64,000 nt of DNA from the NCBI GenBank assembly GCA_964651005.1, contig CAZYVL010000001.1, positions 1 to 64,000 of the forward strand, given 5' to 3'. Of the stretch, positions 33,682-43,500 are shown in pieces (position 1 is the first letter of the stretch; each line of letters begins with the position of its first letter). This DNA comes from DATMFV01 sp964651005. GTDB lineage: Bacteria > Verrucomicrobiota > Verrucomicrobiia > Chthoniobacterales > Chthoniobacteraceae. The translations under genes were made by a program, and so were the position numbers. The notes under the pieces were generated by a model. The model was not told the DNA's origin. It saw only the letters and a program-made list of their open reading frames with translations, and did not search any database.

Positions 33682-35175
33682 GTGAGCCCCGCCCGCCCAT
33701 CCCACGCCGCCCGCCTGCCGCTGCTTGTCTACCGGGGGTTGTTCCCCTTGGTGTTCCTGCTGATGCTGCCGGGGTTTCTGCTGAGGATCATCCGGCGGGG
33801 GAACTACCGGCACCGCTTCGGCCAGCGTTTTGGCCGGTTCTCGGCGGACGACCGCCGCGCGCTCGCGCCGGGCGGCTGGACCTGGATTCACGCCGTCAGC
33901 GTGGGCGAGATGATGATGGCGCTCCGGCTCGCCCGCGCGTTGCAAGCGGCGCGGCCCGGCATGCGCCTGCTGCTTTCCACCACCACGTCCACCGGCTTCG
34001 CCGTCGCGCGCGAGCAGAGGGCGCGGCTCCCGGAGCCGGTGGAGCTGATCTATTACCCGCTCGATCTGGCGGGGATCGTCCGGCGCGTGCTCGATCTCGT
34101 CCGGCCGGAGCGGCTGGTGCTGGTGGACAAGGAGCTGTGGCCCAACATGATTACGGAGTGTGATCGCCGGGCGATCCCCGTCTCCATCGTCAACGCGCGG
34201 CTCTCGCCGAAGTCCGAGCGGGGCTTCCTGCGGTGGCGGCGATGGGTCGCCCCGTTTTTTGCGATGCTGGAGACCGTGTGCGTCCAGGAGCCCGAAGAGG
34301 TGGATCGCTGGAGCGCGCTGGGGGTTCGGCGCGAGGCGCTCGTCTGCACGGGGAGCATCAAGTTTGACTTCGGCACGCCGGAAGGCTCCCGCGCGCCCGC
34401 GTTCCGCGCTCTGCTGGAGCCGTTGGGCGTTCGCTTCGAGTTGGGGAACGGGGAGCGGAATGGGGAGCGGAACGGCCTTCCCCCGCCGCCCGCCGCCGCG
34501 ACGCCGCTTCTGCTGGGGGGGAGCACCTTCCCCGGCGAGGAAGCCGCGCTCGGGCGCGTGCTGCTGGAGCTGCGTCCGCGCTGGCCGGGGCTGCGGCTGG
34601 TTGTGGTGCCCCGGCATGTCGAGCGGACGCCAGAGGTGCAGGCGGCGTTGCGCGAACTCGGGCTGCGCACCGTTTTGCGCAGCGAGCTTGTTCCGGCTTC
34701 CGGGGTGCAAACGACGGAAGCAGCGGAAGCAGCGGAAGCAGCGGAAGCGGTGGATGGAGTGCGCGACGGCCCGGACGTTCTCCTTGTCGATACCACGGGC
34801 GAACTGCGCGACTGGTATGCCGTCGCCACGGTCTGTTTTGTCGGCAAAAGCCTCCACGCGCGAGGCGGCCAGAACCCCGCCGAGCCGATCCTGGCGGGGA
34901 GACCGGTCGTTTTTGGCCCGGCGATGGAGAATTTCGCCACGCTGGCGCGCCAGCTCCTCGCGGCGGACGGCGCGACGCAGGTGGAAAACGAGGGGGCGCT
35001 AGCCGCCACGCTCGAGAAGCTACTGGGGGACCCCGCGCTTGGCCGCGCGCAAGTGGAGCGGGCCACCGGAGTCCTGCGCCTCCACGAAGGCGCGACCCGC
35101 CGAACCGCCGAACGGCTCCTCTCCGAGCCATGCCCCGCCCCCGCCCTCGACCGAAAACCGCCGTCGAAGAATTGA
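33682..35175 (+). CDS. waaA: 3-deoxy-D-manno-octulosonic acid transferase
   Basis: A 497-residue GT30 enzyme adding Kdo to lipid A on the cytoplasmic face of the inner membrane. An N-terminal anchor (LFPLVFLLMLPGFLLRIIR) precedes the signature WIHAVSVGEMMMALRLARAL, with the catalytic Glu in GE. Later come VDKELWPNMI, VNARLSPKSERGF, and the C-terminal VGKSLHARGGQNPAEPILAG. Two coding tandem repeats insert ERNGERNG (near residue 255) and EAAEAAEAAEA (near residue 350); both lie in likely surface loops. The gene proves a Kdo-containing LPS, hence a Gram-negative envelope. The start is GTG 33682, 37 nt after rsmD; a few residues either way are possible. Confidence 0.95.
   Translation: MSPARPSHAARLPLLVYRGLFPLVFLLMLPGFLLRIIRRGNYRHRFGQRFGRFSADDRRALAPGGWTWIHAVSVGEMMMALRLARALQAARPGMRLLLSTTTSTGFAVAREQRARLPEPVELIYYPLDLAGIVRRVLDLVRPERLVLVDKELWPNMITECDRRAIPVSIVNARLSPKSERGFLRWRRWVAPFFAMLETVCVQEPEEVDRWSALGVRREALVCTGSIKFDFGTPEGSRAPAFRALLEPLGVRFELGNGERNGERNGLPPPPAAATPLLLGGSTFPGEEAALGRVLLELRPRWPGLRLVVVPRHVERTPEVQAALRELGLRTVLRSELVPASGVQTTEAAEAAEAAEAVDGVRDGPDVLLVDTTGELRDWYAVATVCFVGKSLHARGGQNPAEPILAGRPVVFGPAMENFATLARQLLAADGATQVENEGALAATLEKLLGDPALGRAQVERATGVLRLHEGATRRTAERLLSEPCPAPALDRKPPSKN
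34716..34742 (+). repeat. 9-bp coding tandem repeat in waaA
   Basis: GGAAGCAGC is repeated three times, with a partial fourth copy, coding for EAAEAAEAAEA. Being a multiple of three, copy-number change would not shift the frame. Confidence 0.85.
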
Positions 35176-35244
35176 GAAACCCGGCACTTTCTCCTTGCTG
35201 AAACGGCAAATCCCACCCATATTCCCGGCCCTTCCCATCCCGAA

Positions 35245-35320
35245 GACCCTATCGTCCAGTGGCCTAGGACACCGCCCTTTCACGGCGGTAACACGGGTTC
35301 GAATCCCGTTAGGGTCGCCA
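35245..35320 (+). tRNA. tRNA-Glu (UUC anticodon)
   Basis: The acceptor stem GACCCTA (35245-35251) pairs with TAGGGTC (35310-35316); the discriminator is G and CCA is encoded (35318-35320). The anticodon stem CCGCC/GGCGG (35272-35276, 35284-35288) encloses the loop CTTTCAC with anticodon TTC at 35279-35281. The T-arm reads ACGGGTTCGAATCCCGT. All arms are canonical. It marks the left edge of an AT-richer accessory patch, a common site for integration of mobile DNA. Confidence 0.96.
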
Positions 35321-35425
35321 CTCGGGGGGTCTTCGCCAACTTTTGTGGATGGGAATGGCGTTAAGTGGTTGGTTTTTAGGGTGTTACGCTGAAATTTAGG
35401 GGTCTTCACCAACTTTCGAGTGGCG
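35316..35425. repeat. Nested direct and inverted repeats abutting the tRNA 3' end
   Basis: CGCCACTCG, starting at the last acceptor-stem base of the tRNA (35316-35324), has a perfect inverted copy CGAGTGGCG at 35417-35425. Just inside, GGGGTCTTCGCCAACTTT (35326-35343) is directly repeated at 35399-35416 with one mismatch. The 110-bp block could be a remnant of an integration or excision event. Confidence 0.6.
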
Positions 35426-35547
35426 ATTTTCTTGCTTTCCGGCTGCCCATTCGCGGCTAATCCCGGATTTTTTCAATCATGAGGTGCCCTGGCTTGGTCA
35501 TTTTGAGACAGGTGGCGTGATCTCCCAGGTAGGCTTGAAGAGAAAGC

Positions 35548-35598
35548 AAGTTGCAACTTTAATTTTAAGTTGCAACTTTAAATATAAAGCTGCAATTT
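35548..35598 (+). promoter_or_regulatory. Three palindromic operators and -10 box before the AbiEi-like gene
   Basis: The perfect 12-bp palindrome AAGTTGCAACTT occurs at 35548-35559 and 35567-35578 (19-bp period). A degenerate third copy, AAGCTGCAATTT, is at 35587-35598. A -10-like TATAAA (35583-35588) lies between the second and third copies, and ATG 35605 follows 7 bp after the last. The layout fits cooperative autorepression by the winged-helix protein encoded next. Confidence 0.65.
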
Positions 35599-35604
35599 AA
35601 TTTC

Positions 35605-36669
35605 ATGTTCGGGCAACCAGCCACCAAAAACGACGCTGATGCCATCGTCGGCAAGCGGTTCGTCCTGGTAAAGGGTGGCGCATCCGCCCTGCGTTCGATT
35701 CGTTCGGCTTTGATGGAGTTGGCATACGAACTGGCGCGTTTCCCGGATCGCGAGGCTTATTTGGTTCTGCCCGACGTGAAAGTCACTGAAAGCCGGTTGC
35801 GGCAGGAGTGGGAGTTGGCCAAGTCCGTCTTGCAACCTGATCTTTTGGCTAGACTGAGCATTTGCGTGGAAGAAGGGGGGCGCTACGTGGGCATTCCGCG
35901 GAATCCAGACCCTGAAACAGAGCGCATCCTGAACGGTAGGGTTCACCAAGAGAGCCAAAACAAGAGTGTCGGCTTACCTCGGCCTGAAGCGCCTTCGGTG
36001 GTCTTCAAGATTCTATTTCTTCATTGGCTGACCGATGGAAGCCCGGTTACGACGCGTTGGCTGGAGTCGGTTGCCGGCTTTTCTTACCCTACGATCGCGA
36101 AAGCTCTGCGCCCTTTGAGGGGCTACATTGAGCGCCTCTCCAACCGGAGCATTCGACTGCGCTGGTTTCCTCGTGAGGAGTATTTGCGGTTGATTGCAAT
36201 GAGCAACCGCCTGCGCTCGACGATCCGGTATGCAGACCGATCGGGCCGACCGCGTTCTCTTGAATCTCACCTCAAGCGGTTGGAAAAACTGGCTTTGAAT
36301 GATGTTGCTATCGGTGGCGTCCTTGGGGCGAAACACTACTTTCCAAATCTCGATCTGGTGGGGCTGCCCCGACTCGATCTCTCCGTTCATTGTCCGGGCA
36401 AATTCATGGACTTAAGCTTTATCAGCCGTCTTGATCCTGCCTTGAAGCGTGTTGATGATCCTTTCGAACCGGCCAGCTTGGTCGTCCACGCCGTGCGGCA
36501 TGTCGATTCCTTCTTCGCCCCCCGCGATGGTGGGCTGGCCTGGGCTGATCCTGTAGACTGCCTGCTCGATCTTCACGAGGCCCGGTTGGAAATGCAAGCG
36601 TCCCAATTTCTGGAGAATCTCTTGAACAAAATAAAAACAAGAAACTCATCAGAGCAGGAACAGGCTTAA
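35605..36669 (+). CDS. AbiEi-like antitoxin / winged-helix autoregulator
   Basis: A 354-residue protein that I read as an AbiEi-family antitoxin of a type IV toxin-antitoxin (AbiE abortive-infection) pair. Residues about 130-185 form a winged helix (FLHWLTDGSPVTTRWLESVA, FSYPTIAKALRPLRGYIERL). The C-terminal half (DVAIGGVLGAKHYFPNLDLV near 225; ADPVDCLLDLHEARLEMQAS near 312) resembles the AbiEi C-terminal domain. The first ~110 residues are unfamiliar. Its promoter carries three palindromic repeats, as expected for an autoregulator. A nucleotidyltransferase gene follows 18 bp downstream. GC content and codon use look unlike the neighbours, suggesting transfer. Family assignment is by pattern only. 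Confidence 0.6.
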   Translation: MFGQPATKNDADAIVGKRFVLVKGGASALRSIRSALMELAYELARFPDREAYLVLPDVKVTESRLRQEWELAKSVLQPDLLARLSICVEEGGRYVGIPRNPDPETERILNGRVHQESQNKSVGLPRPEAPSVVFKILFLHWLTDGSPVTTRWLESVAGFSYPTIAKALRPLRGYIERLSNRSIRLRWFPREEYLRLIAMSNRLRSTIRYADRSGRPRSLESHLKRLEKLALNDVAIGGVLGAKHYFPNLDLVGLPRLDLSVHCPGKFMDLSFISRLDPALKRVDDPFEPASLVVHAVRHVDSFFAPRDGGLAWADPVDCLLDLHEARLEMQASQFLENLLNKIKTRNSSEQEQA

Positions 36670-36687
36670 AGAGCTGTTCATTTCCTA

Positions 36688-37595
36688 ATGAAACCAGAAA
36701 CAAAAGAAGTCTCAGCGAGAAGGGTGCTTGAGCAGGTTGCCGCCGCCATTCCTTCTGACGTGTCATCATCATTGGAAGTTTGGCCGCAAGCTACTGGCTT
36801 TTTAAGGGAGGCGACGGGGTACGCACCAAAGACGTTGATTGTGTTCTGTCGCCCCATCTTTCGGCCGTTGACAAAGGAAGAGCTGTCGCTGAACGGCTGA
36901 TTTCCGCTGGATGGCAACCCAAACAGGATGGACAGTTCGGCAAACCGGGAAACAGCGAGACACCGGACGGTGATCTGCCTGCCGTCCGCCTCTACCCGCC
37001 GGACCATTCAGAATGGTTTCTCGAACTGTTGACGGAACCTTCTTCTGAAGAAAAAACCGGGCGCGAATGGACGCGATTGCCTCTTTCGACGGGCGATCAC
37101 TACGGACTCCCCAGCTTTCAATTTACCGGGATCGCGACGTTCGCTGCACAATGCAGTGCTTTTGGTATCCGCTGTGCATGTCCGGAAATGATGGCTTTGG
37201 CCAACCTGCTCGAACACCGGAACTACAGCGATGCGCCCATCGAAGGAACCGAGTATCTTGGGCGTACCCACAAAAGGCGATGCAAGGATCTCGGTCGCGT
37301 ACTGGCGATTGCCGCATTGACGGATTCGGGCATCATGGAGGACCAGTGGTTGCCGGTTTGGCTGGCGGCTTTGGAGCAATGCTTTCCGACCGCTTGGAAA
37401 GATTTTGCCGCTTCGGCTGGGCAAGGATTGCGATCTCTCCTTGTAAACGATGAGGACATGCAGGAGGTCACCTTTCTCTGTTCCAACGGTCTTTTGTCGC
37501 GTCACCAACCGACAGCGGATCAGCTCAAAGCCATCGGCGAGCGACTGCTCACCTTTGTCATTGAGCCTTTAGCCGACCCTAAAATTTCACATTGA
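36688..37595 (+). pseudogene. Nucleotidyltransferase, AbiEii-like toxin partner, frameshifted
   Basis: Two overlapping frames together make one protein of about 302 residues. The first (from ATG 36688) encodes MKPETKEVSARRVLEQVAAA then IPSD; the second, in another frame and open only from 36759, continues RVIIIGSLAASYWLFKGG then RTKDVDCVLSPHLSA. The join restores the nucleotidyltransferase core, with GS in IGSLAAS and catalytic D-x-D in KDVDCVL. One missing base, most simply a C in GAC(C)GTG near 36759, explains the break. Later conserved-looking blocks (DLPAVRLYPPDHSEWFLELL) are intact. It follows the AbiEi-like gene by 18 bp and its 3' end overlaps the convergent autotransporter by 17 bp. 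Sequencing error or real inactivation cannot be separated here. Confidence 0.65.
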
Positions 37596-40500
37596 TTCCG
37601 CCCGAGATCATGTGGCTTCGGAAGTCGTCGTTGGCGAGGTTGGCGTTGTAGTAAAGGGTTGCGCTCCAGCGGTTGCCGATCTGCATGTTGACTCCTGCGC
37701 CGGTGTAGAGGGTGTCGCGCTGGGGTGTGCTTGTGCGATAGCCGAAGGCCGGGCCGTTGCCTGCGTCGAGGGTGGCGGCCAGGGTGTGCGCGTTTTCCAG
37801 GAATTCGTGCTGCCAGGTCAGGCGCGCTTCGGGCGTGATGATTAGGTTGCTTCCGAGCTTCCATGCGTAGGCGATTCGCGCGCCGAGTGTGCTTCGCAGG
37901 CTGCCGAGGCTCTGGTCGTCCAGGCGGAGGTTGAGGCTTTCGGCCCCCTTTTCCGTGAAGGAGCCGATCCGTGCGTACGTATACTGCGCGGAGGCGACCG
38001 GCCCGAAGGTGAAGCCCCCCGCCTTCCAGTCGTAGCCGCCGCCGAGCAGGGCGCTCAGTTCCCCGCCGTCGGGCTTGCTCCGGGCGGTGCGCTCCACCGA
38101 GCCGAAGTCGATCGTGCGGCGCACGGTGTAGCTGGAAGGCCCGCCGCCGACTGCCGCGTTGGCATAAAAGCCGTTGCCGGAATCGAACGCGGCGTAACCG
38201 CCGAAGCGGGCCGCGTCAATTTCCGTGCGGCTTCCGCGCTCGTAGCGGGCCGAGGTCTTCTGAGTGCCCGCATAGAGGCCTGTGACCAACGCCTCGTTCC
38301 AGCGGTAGTCCGCGCCGAGGAGGAACCCGCCGCTGTCGAAACGGGAGTTCGCCAGGTCGGCGACGCTCGAACTCTTCGCAAAGAGTCCGTTGCCCTCGAT
38401 CCAGATTCCCCAGCGGTTTTCCGGCGTGGCCACCATGATGTCCTTGCCCGCGCGGATCTCCTTGCCGCCCGCCGGTTGCGAAAGGACCGGCGCGTCGATG
38501 CCCATCTGGCTGAACCCACGCCCGCCAAGGCGCACCGCGCCGAAGCGTTGCTGGAGCCTCTGCCCCTGCGCGTTGCTCTGCTCGATGGCGATGCTCAGAA
38601 GCGATTCGTAGAAGGCCGGGGAGATTTGCGCAAAGGCGTCGGCGTACCCGCTGCCCTCCAGCTCGTCGAGGGCGAGGGAGACCTTGGCGCGGTCGCCTCC
38701 GGCGGCTTCGATGTAGTGGTCGAGCGCGGTGGCAACGGCTTTCTGGTTGGGCGTCCGCGCAAGCTGGGTGTAGCTCTGGGGAGCGACCAGGAGGGCGGCG
38801 CTTTCGTCCTTCTGGAGCACGCGGCCCCGAAACCCTTTTGGGAGATGGATCGTATCGAATGCGCCCATGACCTCGGCGGCTTTCACGAAGGTGAACCTCT
38901 GGCCGAAGCGCAGCGAGTAGCCGCCGTACGGGAGGACTTCGAGCGTGCCGTCGAGCGTGGCCGCTCCGCTGACAACGAGGCGGTCGTGATCGCTTTTCCC
39001 GGCGATCTCCAGGAGGAACGTGCCGTCGGCGGGCTGCGCATAGTCGCCCACGATGTTGAGGGTGCCCGGCGAGTTGCCGGGAGAGACGGTGCCGTGGTTG
39101 ACGACGTTGCCATCAATCGTCCCGGAGCCGCCCAGGGTCGCCCCGGACGAGACCGTGAGGCCGCCCGTGGCGGCGAAGCTGCCATCGACGACGAGGCCGC
39201 CCTCGTGGATGGCTGCCGCACCGCCCACGGTGATGCTGGCGCTCGAGAGGAGAACGCCGCTGCCTCCCTTGGTGAAGTTGCCGGGGGTGGCAACCTCGTC
39301 GCCGGTGAGCGTGGCGCTGCCGCGCGCGGCGGAAAAACTGCCGCTGGTGACGGTCAGGGTGTTGTGGACCTCCAGCGCGCCGCCCTCTTCGAAGAGGAGC
39401 GTATCGACGGTGTTGCTCTCCGCCAGGCCGCCGGTTTGCGCCGTGCCGGAGACGACGAATTTCGCGTCGGTCGGGGTGTAAACGGGGGCGCTGTTTTGCA
39501 GGAGCGGCCCGGTGCTTGCCCCGGCGTATTCGATGGTGAGGCGGTTGCCGTTCAGGGCGAAGACCGCATCCAGGCCGAAGAGGCTCGCGGCGCTGAAATC
39601 GGTGTTATCGAATCCGGCGTTGGCACCGAAGGTGAGCAGCGTGTACGCCTGGTTGACCTGGAGGCCGGTGGAGTCGAGCGCGAAGGTGAAAGCGCCGGAG
39701 TCGTTGCCCTTGGCGAGCGTGCCGCTGATCGCGATCAAATCGCCGCTGGCAGGGGCGGGGGCGAGGGCGATGGTGCCGCCGCCGTCCCAGGTAAGGCTCC
39801 CGATCTCCAGCGTGCCGCTCGTTGCCAGCGTGCCCCCCGCTCCGATCTGAACCGGGCCGCTCCCGAGCGCGTGCGCGTTTTCCGTCTTCAACGTGCCGGT
39901 CTGGATGGTGGTGCCCGCGTGGCTGTTGCTCGCGCTCAGGACGAGCGTGCCGGAACCGCTCTTGAGCAGGGCGCTCCCGGTGAGTTCCGTTTCGACGCGG
40001 GCGCTGACATCCGCCTTCGTCCAGATCTCCCCCGCGCTGCCGGTGAGCGCGATGGAGCCGCCGCCGTCGGAGAGCGTGTAGCCATCGGTTTCAAACTGAA
40101 GCTGGCTCGCGGCGACCGCATCGGCAACGGAAACCGTGCCTGCCGTGCCGCCAAAAACGCCGACAACGCCCTCCCAGGCATTGTTGAGCGAGCCGTTGGC
40201 GTTGGTCCAGTTTGCGGCGGTGGCGGAATCCGTCCAGGTGCCGTCACCGCCGCCCACGGTACCGTCGGCATCGTTGGCACCGGTGGCTGCGCCGTCCCAG
40301 TGTTGGACGGTCACGGTATTATCGACGACGAGATGCACTTCGCCTGCCGTGGCGGTATCGACCAGGAACTGGGCGCGGTTCCAGCCGGTCGGGACGGTAT
40401 TGAGTTCGAAGTAGTGGTTGGTGAGTTCGCCGTCGTAGGTGAAGAGGGTGTAGCGGGTGTTGGCGAAGCCGCCGCTGTCGCTGAGGTTGAGAATGCCATC

Positions 40501-43500
40501 AAGCGTGAGATCGCCCGTGACGGCGACGAGATCGCTCGCGCTGCCGAGTTCGAAATCCGAGGCGGACGTGGCGTTGAGGGTCAGCGCGCCGACCGTGAGT
40601 GTCCCGGGGCTGTTGCCTGCCGAGAGCACGCCGCCGCCGAGGATTTCGAGCGAACCGGCGATCGTGCCCGAGCCCGCGAGCGTCGCCCCGCTTGCGACGT
40701 GGACGGCGGAAGTGCCGCTGAAGAGGCCGTTGAGCGCCAGCGTGCCGCCCGCCACGGTGGTGACGCCGTTGTGCGCGGCCGTGCCGGTGAAGACCAGGGT
40801 GCCGCCGTGGTCTGTGCCGCCGACGGTGAGGGTTTGTGTTCCCAGCAGTTCGGTGACCTGGCTGCCGAGCGTGAGCGTCTCGTCGTCGGCGACCAGGAGC
40901 GTGCCGCCGCCCGTGGAGAGATTGACGACGCGGTTCGTCGTGAAGCTCCCCGTGGCTTCCAGCGCGCCGCCCCGGAAGGTGATCCCGCCGCTGCCGATGT
41001 TCTCGTCCGCGCCGACGCGGACGATGCCGCCCTCGATCCCGAGCGTGCCTCTGTAGGAATTCGAGCCGCTCAAGATCAGCGTGCCTGTGCCGGTTTTGAC
41101 AAGGCCCGCCCCGGAGGTCGTGCCGCCGGTGATCGTCCCGGAAAACTCGCCCTCGCCCACGGTGAGCACGCCGACGTGGTTGCCGCCGTTGAGCGTCACC
41201 GTTCCGTCGCCGTAAAGCGAGCCGATCTGCTCGTTCGCAGCGGCGGCGGAGCCGAGTTGCAGGATGCCGGTGCCTTCGACCTCCACGCGGGCGGTGTCGG
41301 CGATCTGCCCCCCGCTCTTCACGACAGCCATGCCGCCCGTGGCGATGCGAAGGCCGCCCGCAATCGCCGTCGCGCCTTCGCTCTTCTCCAGGAAAAGGCT
41401 GGCGCCCTCCTCCACCGTGGTCACGCCGGTGTAGGTGTTCGAGGCCGTGCCGGAGAGGGAAAAGAAGATGGCCCCGCTCCCTTCGCGGCGAAAGGTGAGG
41501 CCGCCACCATCGTCGTTGGAAATCGCGCCCGCAAAGGTGATCGAGGAGAGCGCGGGAGGGGTGACGGCGGTGAAGGTTCTTTCGCTGCCGGAGAGATCGA
41601 CATTGCCTTCAAGGGTGAGGGAGTCGAGGAGCGCTCCGCCCGCCTTGAACCCGGCATCGGCCGTCACCTTGATATGGTTGGCGAGCACGGTGTCCCCGGA
41701 ACCGCCGAGTGTGCCGCCACTGAGTGTGATCAGCCCGGTGCCGAACGCGCCGTTGTCGCCCGCAGTGAGCAGGCCGCCTTTGAGCACCGTGCCGCCGGAG
41801 TAGCTGTTGCTGCCGGTGAGGACGGTTGTGCCGGAACCGGACTGGACGACTGACCCCAAGCCACTGATGAGGCCGCCGTAGCTCAGCGTGTCGCGGTCGA
41901 AGGCGAGCGTGCCGTTGTCGGTGATGTCGCCCCCGATGCTGCCGCCGCTGCCGCCGCTGCCGCCGTCGCCGATCTGGAGCGTCCCCTGGCTGATCACGGT
42001 GCCGCCGGTGTGGGTGAGATCGCCGGTGAGGATCGTCGTGCCGGAGCCGCGCTGGTTCACGCTGCCCGCGCCGGAGATGTCGGCCCCGAAGGCGACCGTG
42101 TTGGTCTGGTTGAAATTGATCTTCCCGGTCGTCCCACCGAAGGTGACGGAGCCGGTGAGCAGGACGCCCCCGGTGGTAGTCCCGTCAAAAGAGCCGATGT
42201 TCAGGGTGCCCCGGCTCGGATAGGTTTCCTCGTCTCCACCGGGAAGTTGCCCGCCCAGAACGACCGAATCGGCGGAAGCGGTCCCGGAAATGAGAGTCAC
42301 GGTTCCCGTGCCCGAAAGGCCGATCGAGAGCGTCCCGGAGGTGATCCATTCCCCGCCGGTGACATTGACGGTTCCCTGGCTCACGCCCGTGCCGATACCG
42401 GTAACCCCGGTATTGACGGAGCCGCCTCCGATGTTGAGGGTGCCCGTGCCCGCCCCGTAGCCCACCAGTGACGAGCCGGAGACGGCCACGGCGCCGCCGG
42501 TGATGGTTGCCGTTCCGATGCCGCCGTCACCAAAACCGATTCCCAGATTGTCGGCGGCCATGGTGCCCCCGCTCATCTCCACCGTTCCCGTTCCCCTGGC
42601 GCCGATCATCATCTGCCCGGTTCCGGCGATTCCCTGGAGAACGGTGATCAACGTCCCGCTGGTCATCACCAGCGAGCCGGTCCCTCTGTCAACGCCGTCC
42701 CCTCCGATGGCCATGTTGCCGTTTTGCACGAATCCGCCGTTGATTTCGAGCGTTCCAGACCCGGCCGCGCCCACATTCAGGGCGCTATCGTTGAGCCAGG
42801 TCCCGCCGCTGATCGTCGCTTTCCCCACGCTGCCCGCCCCGTTCCCCAGAATGGTCATAAACTGGCTCACCGTGCCGCCAGTGATGATCATGGTTCCGAC
42901 CGCCCCGCCAGCTCCCCCCAGATAGATGACGCCTCCCACGCCCAGAGGACCACCGTCTCCTCGGTCCAGGAGCCCCCCGTTGACCGTGATCGTTCCTGAA
43001 GTGCTGGTGTCCCCGTTTGCCACGAATAACGTCGCGATGTTATGGATCACGCCGCCGTCCAGTTCCAGCGACCCCGATCCGTTTCCCCCGATGAACGCTC
43101 CCACCGGCACTATCGGCAGGGAGAGAGACATCGTTCCCCCCGTCACGACGACGGAACCGGAGGAGCCCGCTTCAAAACCCACGGTAAGGCCGAAAATGTT
43201 GGCCTCGCCGCCTTCCATCCGCAGCGTGCCGGTTCCAGCCTGGCCGATATTGCTCAGAAGGGCGGTGACCGTGCCTCCCGTGATCAGGACCGAGCCGGTT
43301 CCGCTGGCCAGCTCGCCAACCGCGAGGTCGCCGATGGCGACCTGGCCGCCGTTGACCGTCATCGTTCCGCTGCCCCCGTCGCCGACAAAGGTCTTGAAGG
43401 CGGTCCAGCTTCCGCTGGTGATGGTCAGGCTCCCGGACCCTCCCTCGACCGTTCCCAGGCTGACGACCGCCGGGGTGCCGGTTGCCGGGGTATCGGTCCC

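Larger units (their letters stand above)
35176..35604. other. tRNA-Glu and repeat-bearing junction of the accessory patch
   Basis: No protein gene is seen in this 429-bp stretch. It holds the tRNA-Glu gene (35245-35320), repeats after it (35316-35425) and the palindromic operators (35548-35598). From about 35340 the sequence becomes visibly richer in A and T than the genes to the left. Confidence 0.6.

Noticed and set aside
36688..36900. A separate 70-residue gene ahead of the nucleotidyltransferase frame
   Set aside because: Its first 24 residues form a plausible N-terminus for the nucleotidyltransferase and the rest is out-of-frame reading of the conserved core, so it is one broken gene.
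37574..37582. CGACCCTAA as a second attachment site matching the tRNA-Glu end (TTAGGGTCG) in inverted orientation
   Set aside because: Only 9 bp match, the orientation is wrong for a simple att repeat, and the bases include the stop codon of the autotransporter gene. Chance is a sufficient explanation.
38476..41853. A 1125-codon open frame on the plus strand opposite the autotransporter gene
   Set aside because: It is the antisense shadow of the Gly/Thr-rich repeat passenger. Its product is charged and repetitive without domain or start signals, whereas the minus strand has a signal peptide, PATR repeats and a barrel.
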